From positions 1 through 10,843 of the forward strand of contig MHLS01000065.1 in NCBI GenBank assembly GCA_001819095.1: 10,843 nt of DNA, in the 5' to 3' direction. Shown piece after piece: positions 5,581 to 10,540 of the stretch. The notes under the pieces are model-generated. The model saw only the letters and a program-made list of their open reading frames with translations, was not told where the DNA came from and did no database searches. Source of the DNA: Candidatus Lloydbacteria bacterium RIFCSPLOWO2_02_FULL_54_12 (GTDB taxonomy: Bacteria > Patescibacteriota > Minisyncoccia > Phycocordibacterales > UBA6899). The translations under genes were made by a program, and so were the position numbers. How positions within the stretch are numbered: the stretch's first letter is position 1; each line of letters opens with the position of its first letter.

Positions 5581-6120
5581 ATGAGCGACGAAAATCTCCT
5601 TATTAAACCGACGGAAAAGGAAGTGACTGATTCCCCGCTGGAGCGCATGGCGCTTTCGGCGACGAAACACATCGGCTCGCTTCCCTCTCTCGTGCTCCAT
5701 TCGATCTTCTTCGTGGGGATCTTCAGCCTGCAGTGGTTCGGCGTTTCTTTCAATCAGATCATGCTCGTCCTGACGACCGTCGTCTCGCTTGAGGCGATCT
5801 ATCTCGCCATCTTCATCCAGATGACCGTGAATCGGCAGGCTCACCAGATCGAGGAAGTAAGTGAAGATATCGACGAAATTCAGGAGGACGTCGAGGACAT
5901 TCAGGAAGAGGCCAAAGAGATCAGCGAAGACGTTGAATACATCCAAGAAGACGTCGAGGACATCAAGGAGGACGTCGAGGAACTCTCCGACGAGAGCGGA
6001 GGCGCGGAAGAAGGTGACGGAAGTGAAAAGATGTCGGAGACTGAGCGGAAACAGCGCGTCGAACAGATGCTCGAAGAGATGCTCCGTGAGATCAAGGCGA
6101 TCAAAATACACGCGCAATGA
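5581..6120 (+). CDS. DUF1003-like membrane protein with heptad-repeat coiled coil
   Basis: 179 residues. A polar N-terminus is followed by two transmembrane helices (about 36-53 and 59-81). The end of the second and its exit, VVSLEAIYLAIFIQMTVNRQ (67-86), match the conserved core of DUF1003-type membrane proteins, whose function is not known. Residues 95-136 are six consecutive seven-residue repeats of the type EDVEDIQ, strongly acidic and predicting a long coiled coil. The rest is an acidic linker and an amphipathic helix (about 152-175). There is a 21-base DNA repeat underneath. The start follows from the -10 box placed six bases upstream. The stop overlaps the ATG of the metallopeptidase gene (ATGA at 6117-6120), so the two proteins are coupled. 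Confidence 0.8.
   Translation: MSDENLLIKPTEKEVTDSPLERMALSATKHIGSLPSLVLHSIFFVGIFSLQWFGVSFNQIMLVLTTVVSLEAIYLAIFIQMTVNRQAHQIEEVSEDIDEIQEDVEDIQEEAKEISEDVEYIQEDVEDIKEDVEELSDESGGAEEGDGSEKMSETERKQRVEQMLEEMLREIKAIKIHAQ
5863..5988 (+). repeat. Six tandem 21-base repeats coding for heptads
   Basis: Six in-frame 21-base units, best conserved as GAGGACGTCGAGGACATCAA, encode the EDVEDIQ-type heptads of the DUF1003-like protein. Unit number could vary by slippage without breaking the frame. Confidence 0.75.
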
Positions 6121-6596
6121 GTCAAAGCACCTTGCTCAAGAAGCTGCGCTCCCTCTTCTCCGGAAGGATGGTCGTCCGTGTGCGCCATGTCCGGAGAAAA
6201 AGCATGCCGACCGGAACTCTTGGCGCATACAAAAAACACAAAGAAACCGCGCGGGAGTTCGTGCATGGGAAACTCAAAGAACAAAACGCGCACTACGCTC
6301 TCTCATTCAACAAAGTCGCTATCCGCAATCAGCGGACGCGCTGGGGCAGTTGCTCGAAGAAGGGCAATCTCAATTTCCACTATCGCATCATCGAACTCCC
6401 CGATTCTCTCGCCGACTACGTCATCGTGCACGAACTCTGCCACCTCGCGGAGTTCAATCATTCAAAAAAGTTCTGGGCCTTGGTCGCACAAACCGTTCCC
6501 GATTGGAGGGCGAGACGCAAAGCACTTAGGCGTTACGCCCTTCACAGAAAAAGGAGTGGCCTCGGTAAATTACTTCCGACAAACACAATGGTATAG
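6117..6596 (+). CDS. YgjP-like (DUF45/M48-type) zinc metallopeptidase-domain protein
   Basis: 159 residues. The C-terminal domain carries the DUF45 signature NQRTRWGSCSKKGNLNFHYR (71-90), then HELCH (105-109) with third ligand His115 in HLAEFNHSKKFW. Family members are putative gluzincin peptidases; the substrate is unknown. The usual N-terminal beta-rich portion of YgjP proteins (family size about 230 residues) is much shortened: only about 70 basic residues precede the RTRWGS block. The ATG overlaps the stop of the coiled-coil gene (ATGA), which ties their expression. An Arg/Lys-rich tail follows the domain. It ends 13 bases from the stop of a convergent minus-strand gene, with no terminator between them. 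Confidence 0.88.
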   Translation: MSQSTLLKKLRSLFSGRMVVRVRHVRRKSMPTGTLGAYKKHKETAREFVHGKLKEQNAHYALSFNKVAIRNQRTRWGSCSKKGNLNFHYRIIELPDSLADYVIVHELCHLAEFNHSKKFWALVAQTVPDWRARRKALRRYALHRKRSGLGKLLPTNTMV

Positions 6597-6609
6597 GCGA
6601 CGGAGTACG

Positions 6610-7026
6610 CTAGAACCCGACGGGGAAACAGAACGGGGCCATGCAACCGAAAAGAAGCGACCCCAAACCGATGGCGATACCGAGAATGCCGATCCACTCT
6701 GCGCGGGTGACCAAAGTTCCGGAAATGAAGTTGCGTACTGCCGGAAAGCGCCCAAAGAGATGCGGGGCGAGCAGAAGTCCCATGAGGATGGCGACCGCCG
6801 CCTGCGGAAAACTCGATCCAAATCCCCCGAAGCCGTAGTGCGCAATGCTCAACCGCTCAATGAGTGCCGCCGCGCCAAGCACGAGCTCGATCACGCCGAG
6901 CGTACCGAGATACGGAGCGAGTTTCGCGTGAGCGTCCTCGACGGTACCTGCCGCCGCGCCAAACTTCTTTAACTTCGGCGCCGCAAGCGCGAAGCCCGCG
7001 ACGATATTGGTGAGCTGGATGACCAT
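6610..7026 (-). CDS. Small four-TM membrane protein, unknown
   Basis: 138 residues, mostly hydrophobic. Helices are predicted at about 2-16, 39-59, 72-91 and 109-129, with Gly-rich loops (YGFGGFGSS at 64-72). No charged catalytic motif is visible and I do not recognise the family. Its ATG overlaps the stop of the Cys-rich gene upstream (TAATG at 7028-7024), so it is expressed from that gene's promoter by coupled translation. The reverse frame through the same stretch lacks any such pattern, which supports this strand. Confidence 0.72.
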   Translation of the reverse strand: MVIQLTNIVAGFALAAPKLKKFGAAAGTVEDAHAKLAPYLGTLGVIELVLGAAALIERLSIAHYGFGGFGSSFPQAAVAILMGLLLAPHLFGRFPAVRNFISGTLVTRAEWIGILGIAIGLGSLLFGCMAPFCFPVGF

Positions 7027-7208
7027 TATGCTTTCTTATTCTTTTCTGCTTCCTCCTTCGCGTCGCGATCCTGTTTGCCCTCATGCTTGCCGTCGGCGCA
7101 GTCACACGCGGTGAGCGGCACGCCGTGCTTGGGGCATGTGATGGCTTGGCACGTCCCCTCTTTCTCGGAAACTCCTCCGCATCCGCCGGTACATATATAG
7201 TGTGTCAT
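7026..7208 (-). CDS. Cys-rich mini-protein, possible zinc or heavy-metal binding
   Basis: 60 residues from the ATG at 7208 (62 if the ATG at 7214 is used). The first 42 residues contain C6, C10, C20, C25, C35 and C37, with H28 and H42, in the order YICTGGCGG - TCQAITCPKHG - CDCADGKHEG. This suggests a compact metal-bound fold. I have seen similar short proteins in Parcubacteria genomes but know of no assigned function. The tail is a charged Lys/Glu helix. The start at 7208 is preferred because TATAAT lies nine bases upstream, which puts the transcription start within a base or two of this ATG; the 7214 ATG would lie inside the promoter. It is the first gene of a two-gene unit with the four-TM protein. 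Confidence 0.72.
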   Translation of the reverse strand: MTHYICTGGCGGVSEKEGTCQAITCPKHGVPLTACDCADGKHEGKQDRDAKEEAEKNKKA

Positions 7209-7217
7209 ATGCATCTA

Positions 7218-7223
7218 ATTATA
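7218..7223 (-). promoter_or_regulatory. -10 box of a leaderless promoter
   Basis: Perfect TATAAT on the minus strand, nine bases before the ATG at 7208. No good -35 is seen (GCATTG at 17 bases is the best). Confidence 0.55.
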
Positions 7224-7277
7224 GCACCGAAAAAATCCCGCAATGCGGCCCCGCTCTCTCAATGAGAAAGCAGGGGC

Positions 7278-7305
7278 TTGACTTTTAAATAATTCCGTTT
7301 ATAAC
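7278..7305 (+). promoter_or_regulatory. Promoter of the 7372 gene
   Basis: -35 TTGACT (7278-7283), a 16-base spacer and -10 TATAAC (7300-7305), with a leader of about 60 bases before the ATG. Confidence 0.55.
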
Positions 7306-7371
7306 CGTATTCAGTATGTTCGCGACCGTAAACCCTACGGTCAACCAATCCACCACAAGGAGGCCTTTGCC

Positions 7372-7998
7372 ATGAAGGTGTTTTCAGCTCTGCTGTTCAG
7401 TCTCGCGCTGTCGCTTGGCGCCGTTTCGCTTTTCTCCGCGCCGGCCAGGGCGCAGAGTGAGTCGAACAATGCCGTAAGCAAGGAAGACCAGGAGGAGATG
7501 CGTCGCCAACTCCAGACTCTGGCGGATGCGTTCGAGGTCAAGAAACCCGAAGCGAAGGCGGAGCAGAAAAAAGAACAGCCGAAAAAGACGGTTGCCGACG
7601 TCGCCGACCGCGCACTCTCGATGGTCGAAAATGTGACGGCACAACTCTCGAACACCCTCTCCAAGGTCGCGCCGGAAGTGTGGCGGATCATGATTCGCCA
7701 GCAATATGCGAAAGCGGCCATGGCCACAATTGTTCCCCTCGGCACCCTCTTCGCCATCTTCATCGTCGTGGCGTACATCAGAAAGTATTGGCGTCCGGAC
7801 AATGGCGACACTTTTTCGGACGATGACGAGAAGTGGGGCTACATCTGGGTCACTCGGATCATCCCAGGCGTGCTCCTCCTCTTGAACGGCCTCTGGCTCT
7901 TCAACCGGATGTCCGACGCGATCGCGTACCTGATCAACCCCGAGTACTACGCGATCCAGGACCTTCTGCGAATGCTCCTCACGCGCACAGCGCAGTAA
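7372..7998 (+). CDS. Secreted/membrane protein with signal peptide and two TM helices, unknown
   Basis: 208 residues. A clear Sec signal peptide (MKVFSALLFSLALSLGAVSL...) has a likely cut after ARA at about 27. A charged, Lys/Glu-rich extracytoplasmic region (28-75) and an amphipathic helix (76-115) follow, then transmembrane helices at about 117-137 and 160-178. The C-terminus contains INPEYYAIQDLLRML. The two-helix layout after a cleaved signal recalls VirB2/TrbC-type pilins of conjugation machinery, but the long N-terminal region does not fit and I make no assignment. AAGGAGGCCTTTGCC-ATG sets the start. A strong terminator 32 bases past the stop makes it monocistronic. Confidence 0.78.
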   Translation: MKVFSALLFSLALSLGAVSLFSAPARAQSESNNAVSKEDQEEMRRQLQTLADAFEVKKPEAKAEQKKEQPKKTVADVADRALSMVENVTAQLSNTLSKVAPEVWRIMIRQQYAKAAMATIVPLGTLFAIFIVVAYIRKYWRPDNGDTFSDDDEKWGYIWVTRIIPGVLLLLNGLWLFNRMSDAIAYLINPEYYAIQDLLRMLLTRTAQ

Positions 7999-8030
7999 CT
8001 GTTCACCGGAGAGCGCACCGCGTTCTCCAA

Positions 8031-8059
8031 GCCACCACGCAAGTGGTGGCATTTTCTTT
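8031..8059 (+). terminator. Rho-independent terminator after the 7372 gene
   Basis: GCCACCAC-GCAA-GTGGTGGC followed by ATTTTCTTT. Confidence 0.88.
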
Positions 8060-8083
8060 GCTCTGTACAATCACTCGCCGCGA

Positions 8084-8115
8084 ACATTCTCATATTCTTG
8101 AGAATATGAGAATGT
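8084..8115. repeat. Perfect palindrome ending in GTCGC
   Basis: 15-base perfect arms (8084-8098, 8101-8115) around TG. The inner pattern ATTCTC-nnn-TTCTT is shared with the hairpin at 10147-10180, and the bases GTCGC follow as they do in the modular repeat. It lies between the terminator of the 7372 gene and the putative promoter of the ParB-like gene, so it could also be an operator. Confidence 0.75.
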
Positions 8116-8118
8116 CGC

Positions 8119-8147
8119 TTGACGATGCGTAGTGAAAAATGGAGAAT
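8119..8147 (+). promoter_or_regulatory. Possible promoter of the ParB-like gene
   Basis: TTGACG (8119-8124), a 17-base spacer and a weak -10 GAGAAT (8142-8147). The -35 begins four bases after the palindrome at 8084-8115, so a protein bound to the palindrome would affect it. Confidence 0.35.
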
Positions 8148-8175
8148 GGCGGCAGACTGACCACCATCCACCATC

Positions 8176-8180
8176 GGGAG
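8176..8180 (+). promoter_or_regulatory. Ribosome binding site that fixes the ParB-like start
   Basis: GGGAG eight bases before the ATG at 8189. The earlier in-frame ATG at 8132 has no such site and adds residues with no domain character. Confidence 0.6.
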
Positions 8181-8188
8181 CATACCTC

Positions 8189-8521
8189 ATGCAAGAACTC
8201 TGGCTTCCCATCAGTGAGCTCCGTTTTACCGCAAAGAAACGCCGTGGTGTTTCGCCCAAACGCGTCGAGGAGCTCCGCCGCGAGATCGAAGACGGGAACG
8301 ATCTTCGCCCCATCCGCGTCCACGCACTCGGCGACGGCACCTATATCGTGAAAGACGGCCGCCACCGTATCCAAGCGCATCTCGCCGCCGGACTCGTATC
8401 CATCGCCGCTATGGTCGAGAACCTAGGAGAACGAACGCGCAGGTGGTTCACACTTTTCACACACCGCTTCGGCGGTGTTTTTCTTGCCGAACGAAAAGGT
8501 GTCGTGCTATCGTTCTTCTAG
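8189..8521 (+). CDS. ParB/sulfiredoxin-like (Srx) domain small protein; 3' end doubtful
   Basis: 110 residues as an open frame. Residues 1-78 form a ParB N-terminal/Srx-type domain: LPISELRF (7-13), RVEELRREIEDGNDLRPIRV (25-44), GDGTYIVKDGRHRIQAHLAAG (48-68). The G-x-HR-hydrophobic-xA box is the nucleotide/Mg site of ParB-like folds. There is no HTH or dimerisation domain, so this is a stand-alone domain and not the partition ParB; whether it acts as a nuclease, CTPase or DNA-binding factor cannot be told. The last 30 residues, WFTLFTHRFGGVFL and on, are read straight through a strong UUCG terminator hairpin (8461-8482), which other genes here never do. A TAG in the +1 frame at 8424-8426 would give the spacing seen at the neighbouring genes. 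A frameshift, or a non-stop mRNA, is therefore possible. Confidence 0.72.
   Translation: MQELWLPISELRFTAKKRRGVSPKRVEELRREIEDGNDLRPIRVHALGDGTYIVKDGRHRIQAHLAAGLVSIAAMVENLGERTRRWFTLFTHRFGGVFLAERKGVVLSFF
8461..8482 (+). terminator. UUCG-loop terminator lying inside the ParB-like reading frame
   Basis: ACACCGC-TTCG-GCGGTGT followed by TTTT and CTTG. The stem is seven perfect pairs with the extra-stable UUCG loop. Confidence 0.82.
8484..8513 (+). promoter_or_regulatory. Possible promoter of the 8542 gene
   Basis: Weak: TTGCCG (8484-8489), 18 bases, extended -10 TGC-TATCGT (8508-8513). It is proposed because a terminator separates this gene from the one before it. An inverted repeat, GAACGA/TCGTTC (8489-8515), spans it. 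Confidence 0.3.
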
Positions 8522-8531
8522 AACGTTCTCT

Positions 8532-8535
8532 GGAG
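8532..8535 (+). promoter_or_regulatory. Ribosome binding site that fixes the 8542 start
   Basis: GGAG with six bases to the ATG at 8542. An earlier in-frame ATG at 8443 lies upstream of the terminator at 8461-8482 and cannot be the start of the separate transcript. Confidence 0.65.
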
Positions 8536-8541
8536 TCCGTT

Positions 8542-8880
8542 ATGTCGCTTGAGCACCAACTGCTCGTCGTCGGCGTCGCTTTCTTCATTCTCCTCGTCCT
8601 CCATGGCATCTGCTCATCGATCGAGCGCCTCGTGTGTACACTGCGCTACCGCTGGGAACGCAAGCGTTTCAATGCGGCCGTCGCCCGCGGTGAGACGCCC
8701 GACTGGTGTCCCGTGGAAGTGAGCGAGCGCGGCGTCTGGCGCATCGACCCGAACGATCTCGTCCGCACGGCGGGATTCAAGCGCCAAGCGAACGCGCTAC
8801 GGGAACTCACTGCGCGCGCACGGTACGAGCGCATCGAGGGATTCGAAACGCTCTACGAGGGACCTCGCCGGCGCTCCTAG
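8542..8880 (+). CDS. Small single-TM protein, unknown function
   Basis: 112 residues. One N-terminal transmembrane helix at about 7-26 (LLVVGVAFFILLVLHGI), then a basic Arg/Glu-rich cytosolic domain containing WERKRFNAAVARGETPDW, a VSERGVWRIDPNDLVR segment and a final helix ending EGPRRRS. I do not recognise the family. With no cleavage site after the helix it is probably a signal-anchor protein. The TAG stop lies ten bases before a strong hairpin terminator. It is probably monocistronic, like its neighbours, though its promoter is weak. Confidence 0.7.
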   Translation: MSLEHQLLVVGVAFFILLVLHGICSSIERLVCTLRYRWERKRFNAAVARGETPDWCPVEVSERGVWRIDPNDLVRTAGFKRQANALRELTARARYERIEGFETLYEGPRRRS

Positions 8881-8890
8881 AAACGAACAC

Positions 8891-8919
8891 GAACCGCCTG
8901 ACCAAGGCGGTTCTTTTTT
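8891..8919 (+). terminator. Rho-independent terminator after the 8542 gene
   Basis: GAACCGCC-TGACCAA-GGCGGTTC followed by six T. The tail TTTTTTGTC recurs after the terminators at 9464 and 10024. Confidence 0.92.
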
Positions 8920-8942
8920 GTCAAAAAATCTACTCTATCTTT

Positions 8943-9009
8943 CCCCACGGGACTTCCAATCTCTACCTCGCTACGCTTGAAGAGATTTAGGTCGCGGCCG
9001 AACCATTCC
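8943..9009. repeat. Modular hairpin repeat, unit A
   Basis: Order: CCC-CAC-GGG (8943-8951), ACTTCC ending at 8957, stem AATCTCT/AGAGATT (8958-8964, 8981-8987) with a 16-base loop, TAGGTCGC (8988-8995), then GGCCGAACCATTCC. It differs from unit B at seven of 67 positions. The rest of the 254-base gap at 8881-9134 holds the upstream terminator, about 35 unassigned bases and the 9135 promoter. Confidence 0.85.
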
Positions 9010-9049
9010 ATACACAAAACGGTGGGGCCGTGAGCTCGACTCGACTCAA

Positions 9050-9077
9050 TTGACAAATCAACAAATTCGTGTAAAAA
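9050..9077 (+). promoter_or_regulatory. Promoter of the 9135 gene
   Basis: -35 TTGACA (9050-9055), a 16-base spacer and -10 TAAAAA (9072-9077), with TATAGT a few bases further as an alternative. Confidence 0.45.
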
Positions 9078-9134
9078 TATAGTCAGTCGTAACGCACGCA
9101 ACACATCCTACTTTCGCCTACCGGAGGATCGGTC

Positions 9135-9443
9135 ATGAACCTTGCCCAACTGATACAAAGCATTCCGGCGACCTATCGCCTGTCGCCGAAAGACACTGAA
9201 CTCTTCGAAGGAGCCTGTGCCGCCGTCTTCGTGGGCGATTGGAATGGACTCGAACTCGGCAAACAACAGCTGGTCGAGAGCGACGACCCCAACGCGATCC
9301 GCGCGCTCATGGCCTTCAACGACCACTTTCTGAATCGCACGCCGCCCGAACCGGTTCCCTACTCCGCCCCCACTCCCGAGAGCAAACAAGAAGCACAGAA
9401 GGAAGCCGCGGCACTGATGGGCCGTCTGGGAGTGAAATCCTAG
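9135..9443 (+). CDS. Small soluble protein, unknown function
   Basis: 102 residues with no membrane segment, signal peptide or recognised motif. It appears mostly helical (NLAQLIQSIPATYRLSPKDT, then ELGKQQLVE and IRALMAFNDHFL), with a Pro-rich linker at 69-82 and a final helix ending LMGRLGVKS. CGGAGGATCGGTC-ATG sets the start (seven bases after GGAGG). It has its own TTGACA promoter and a terminator 20 bases after the stop. It shares the 5' and 3' signals of the 9576 gene next to it, but I see no sequence similarity between the two proteins beyond both being helical and soluble. Confidence 0.7.
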   Translation: MNLAQLIQSIPATYRLSPKDTELFEGACAAVFVGDWNGLELGKQQLVESDDPNAIRALMAFNDHFLNRTPPEPVPYSAPTPESKQEAQKEAAALMGRLGVKS

Positions 9444-9463
9444 GGAACGGAACCGAGGAGCCC

Positions 9464-9490
9464 AAGCCCCGTCACCGCGGGGCTTTTCTT
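9464..9490 (+). terminator. Rho-independent terminator after the 9135 gene
   Basis: AAGCCCCG-TCACCG-CGGGGCTT followed by TTCTT. Confidence 0.85.
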
Positions 9491-9512
9491 GTCCAAAAAT
9501 CACACAAAAAAC

Positions 9513-9541
9513 TTGACAAGTCTATAATATACTGCTATTAT
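9513..9541 (+). promoter_or_regulatory. Promoter of the 9576 gene
   Basis: -35 TTGACA (9513-9518), exactly 17 bases, -10 TATTAT (9536-9541). A TATAAT four bases after the -35 is too close to pair with it. Confidence 0.6.
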
Positions 9542-9565
9542 TTTCACATATTGTACGCAAAAAAT

Positions 9566-9570
9566 GGAGG
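9566..9570 (+). promoter_or_regulatory. Ribosome binding site that moves the start to GTG 9576
   Basis: GGAGG is followed by ACGCC and GTG at 9576. The first in-frame ATG (9564) overlaps this site, so it is unlikely to be the start. Confidence 0.7.
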
Positions 9571-9575
9571 ACGCC

Positions 9576-10004
9576 GTGGGATCTTCAATGCTTGAAGCGC
9601 TGGCAAAAGCAGGGGCAATTTCCAAGGACAGGATGGAGCGTGAGGAAGCTTTGCGAAGCTTCGAGATCGAGGAAGCGCGTGGAAAACCGACTTCGGAGAG
9701 TTTCTCCGTCGAAGACCTTCGTGGCGCCGATACCATCGGCAAATTCGAGCATATAGCAAAAACGCTTCTGCTCGCCGGAAGTATCACCACGACCGAGCTC
9801 GTGCGGGCCGGAAACGCGCTGAAAGAGCGTCTCGGGCAGACCGACCCCATTCAGCGGCTGGTCGCACTCACCTATCACCTGCGTGACCATCTCAACGACG
9901 GCATGCAGTCCGCGGAGCGCGAACGGGTCATCAGGGCCGCATTCCGAAAAGCGGGGTCAAAATTCCCCGACGATGAGAAAGGTGCGAAGAAAAAACATCG
10001 CTAG
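9576..10004 (+). CDS. Small soluble helical protein, unknown function (GTG start)
   Basis: 142 residues from GTG 9576. It appears alpha-helical and charged. Segments include SSMLEALAKAGAISKDRMER (3-22), a central FEHIAKTLLLAGSITTTELV (56-75) and QRLVALTYHLRDHLNDGMQS, with a basic tail ending KGAKKKHR. LLEALxKAGAIS and LLLAGSITTTEL look like two copies of a short helix-turn module (hydrophobics, AG, then I[ST]), which may reflect an internal duplication. No catalytic motif or family is recognised. GTG is chosen over the ATG at 9564 because the Shine-Dalgarno GGAGG overlaps that ATG. It has its own promoter and a terminator 19 bases after the stop. Confidence 0.72.
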   Translation: MGSSMLEALAKAGAISKDRMEREEALRSFEIEEARGKPTSESFSVEDLRGADTIGKFEHIAKTLLLAGSITTTELVRAGNALKERLGQTDPIQRLVALTYHLRDHLNDGMQSAERERVIRAAFRKAGSKFPDDEKGAKKKHR

Positions 10005-10023
10005 ACCAGCGAAAAAGCAGGCG

Positions 10024-10051
10024 GCGCCGGAAACCCCGGCGCTGTTTTTTT
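10024..10051 (+). terminator. Rho-independent terminator after the 9576 gene
   Basis: GCGCCGG-AAACC-CCGGCGC, TG, then seven T. Confidence 0.92.
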
Positions 10052-10073
10052 GTCCAAAATCTATTCTACCTTT

Positions 10074-10140
10074 CCCCACGGGACTTCCAGTCTCTACCTC
10101 GCTACGCCCGAAGAGATCTAGGTCGCGGCCGAAGGGTTCC
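10074..10140. repeat. Modular hairpin repeat, unit B
   Basis: Same order as unit A: CCC-CAC-GGG, ACTTCC, AGTCTCT/AGAGATC around a 16-base loop, TAGGTCGC (10119-10126), GGCCGAAGGGTTCC. Like unit A it begins about 23 bases after the T-run of a terminator. Confidence 0.85.
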
Positions 10141-10208
10141 ATAGAATCTATTCTCGTGTTCTTAAGAATTTGAGAATAGAAAACAAGTGGTCGCGGCCGA
10201 ACCATTCC
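10137..10208. repeat. Modular hairpin repeat, unit C (long hairpin)
   Basis: The last TTCC of unit B (10137-10140) opens this unit. An insert of 47 bases with the 17-base-arm hairpin at 10147-10180 (TCTATTCTC...GAGAATAGA, three central non-Watson-Crick positions) follows, then TGGTCGC (10188-10194) and GGCCGAACCATTCC. Confidence 0.75.
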
Positions 10209-10249
10209 ATAGACAAACTTCCTTATTCGCCCATTCACCACTACGAGTA

Positions 10250-10306
10250 CCCCTAAAGGGACTTCCAAAATGCTAAACGGGGTACCGTAAAGCATTTTTA
10301 GGTCGC
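10250..10306. repeat. Modular hairpin repeat, unit D
   Basis: CCC-TAAA-GGG, ACTTCC, then a stem with a new sequence, AAAATGCT/AGCATTTT (10267-10274, 10291-10298), around a 16-base loop that holds its own ACGG-GGTA-CCGT hairpin, then TAGGTCGC (10299-10306). Confidence 0.8.
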
Positions 10307-10334
10307 TTCCATTTTGTAAACAAAATTAGGTCGC
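10307..10334. repeat. Modular hairpin repeat, unit E (minimal)
   Basis: TTCC, ATTTTGT-AA-ACAAAAT (10311-10326), TAGGTCGC (10327-10334). Directly abuts unit D and is the shortest form. Confidence 0.8.
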
Positions 10335-10369
10335 GCGCGAATTAGGGAATAGAAAATGAGGGGGGGTAT

Positions 10370-10393
10370 ACATTTGCTTATATAAGCAAATGT
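10370..10393. repeat. Perfect 24-base palindrome
   Basis: ACATTTGCTTAT and its exact reverse complement, with no spacer, preceded by seven G. It lies in the 536-base gene-free stretch 10005-10540, which otherwise contains the 10024 terminator, repeat units B-E and, near 10441-10507, G-rich sequence with an unused GGAGG at 10446-10450. Confidence 0.75.
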
Positions 10394-10478
10394 GCCCAAG
10401 AGAAACTTGTTGTGTCTATCCCCTGCGATGCAGTAGCGTTACAGAGGAGGTGACGTACTAACACCGCGTGAAGGAGTC

Positions 10479-10507
10479 TTGTCTTGGCGAGTGAGTCATG
10501 CTAAGTT
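10479..10507 (+). promoter_or_regulatory. Possible promoter of the lipoprotein gene
   Basis: TTGTCT (10479-10484), 17 bases, extended -10 TGC-TAAGTT (10502-10507). Both boxes are weak. Confidence 0.3.
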
Positions 10508-10540
10508 GCGGGGGGTTTCTTTTGAAAATGGAGACAAACA

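Noticed and set aside
7236..7258. Possible terminator hairpin CCGC-ATT-GCGG followed by T-run on the minus strand
   Set aside because: The stem has only four pairs and there is no minus-strand gene upstream to terminate.
8877..9104. Minus-strand frame through repeat unit A (contains MEWFGRDLNLF...SPVGKD)
   Set aside because: A similar peptide can be read from unit B, but the differences between the two DNA copies in that frame fall at codon positions 1 and 2 and change residues, none being a lone third-position change. That is not how a coding sequence diverges; the conservation belongs to the repeat.
9957..10295. Minus-strand frame of 112 codons through units B-D
   Set aside because: Same argument, and it overlaps the well-supported 9576 gene and its terminator. 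No start signals.
8943..10334. CRISPR array
   Set aside because: Repeats are irregularly spaced, the variable parts are self-complementary hairpins and not unique spacers of constant length, and no cas gene is present.
10439..10500. Short coding frame after GGAGG at 10446 (GTG-start peptide of about eight codons)
   Set aside because: The start codons available are either too close to or too far from GGAGG, and the peptide is too short to judge.
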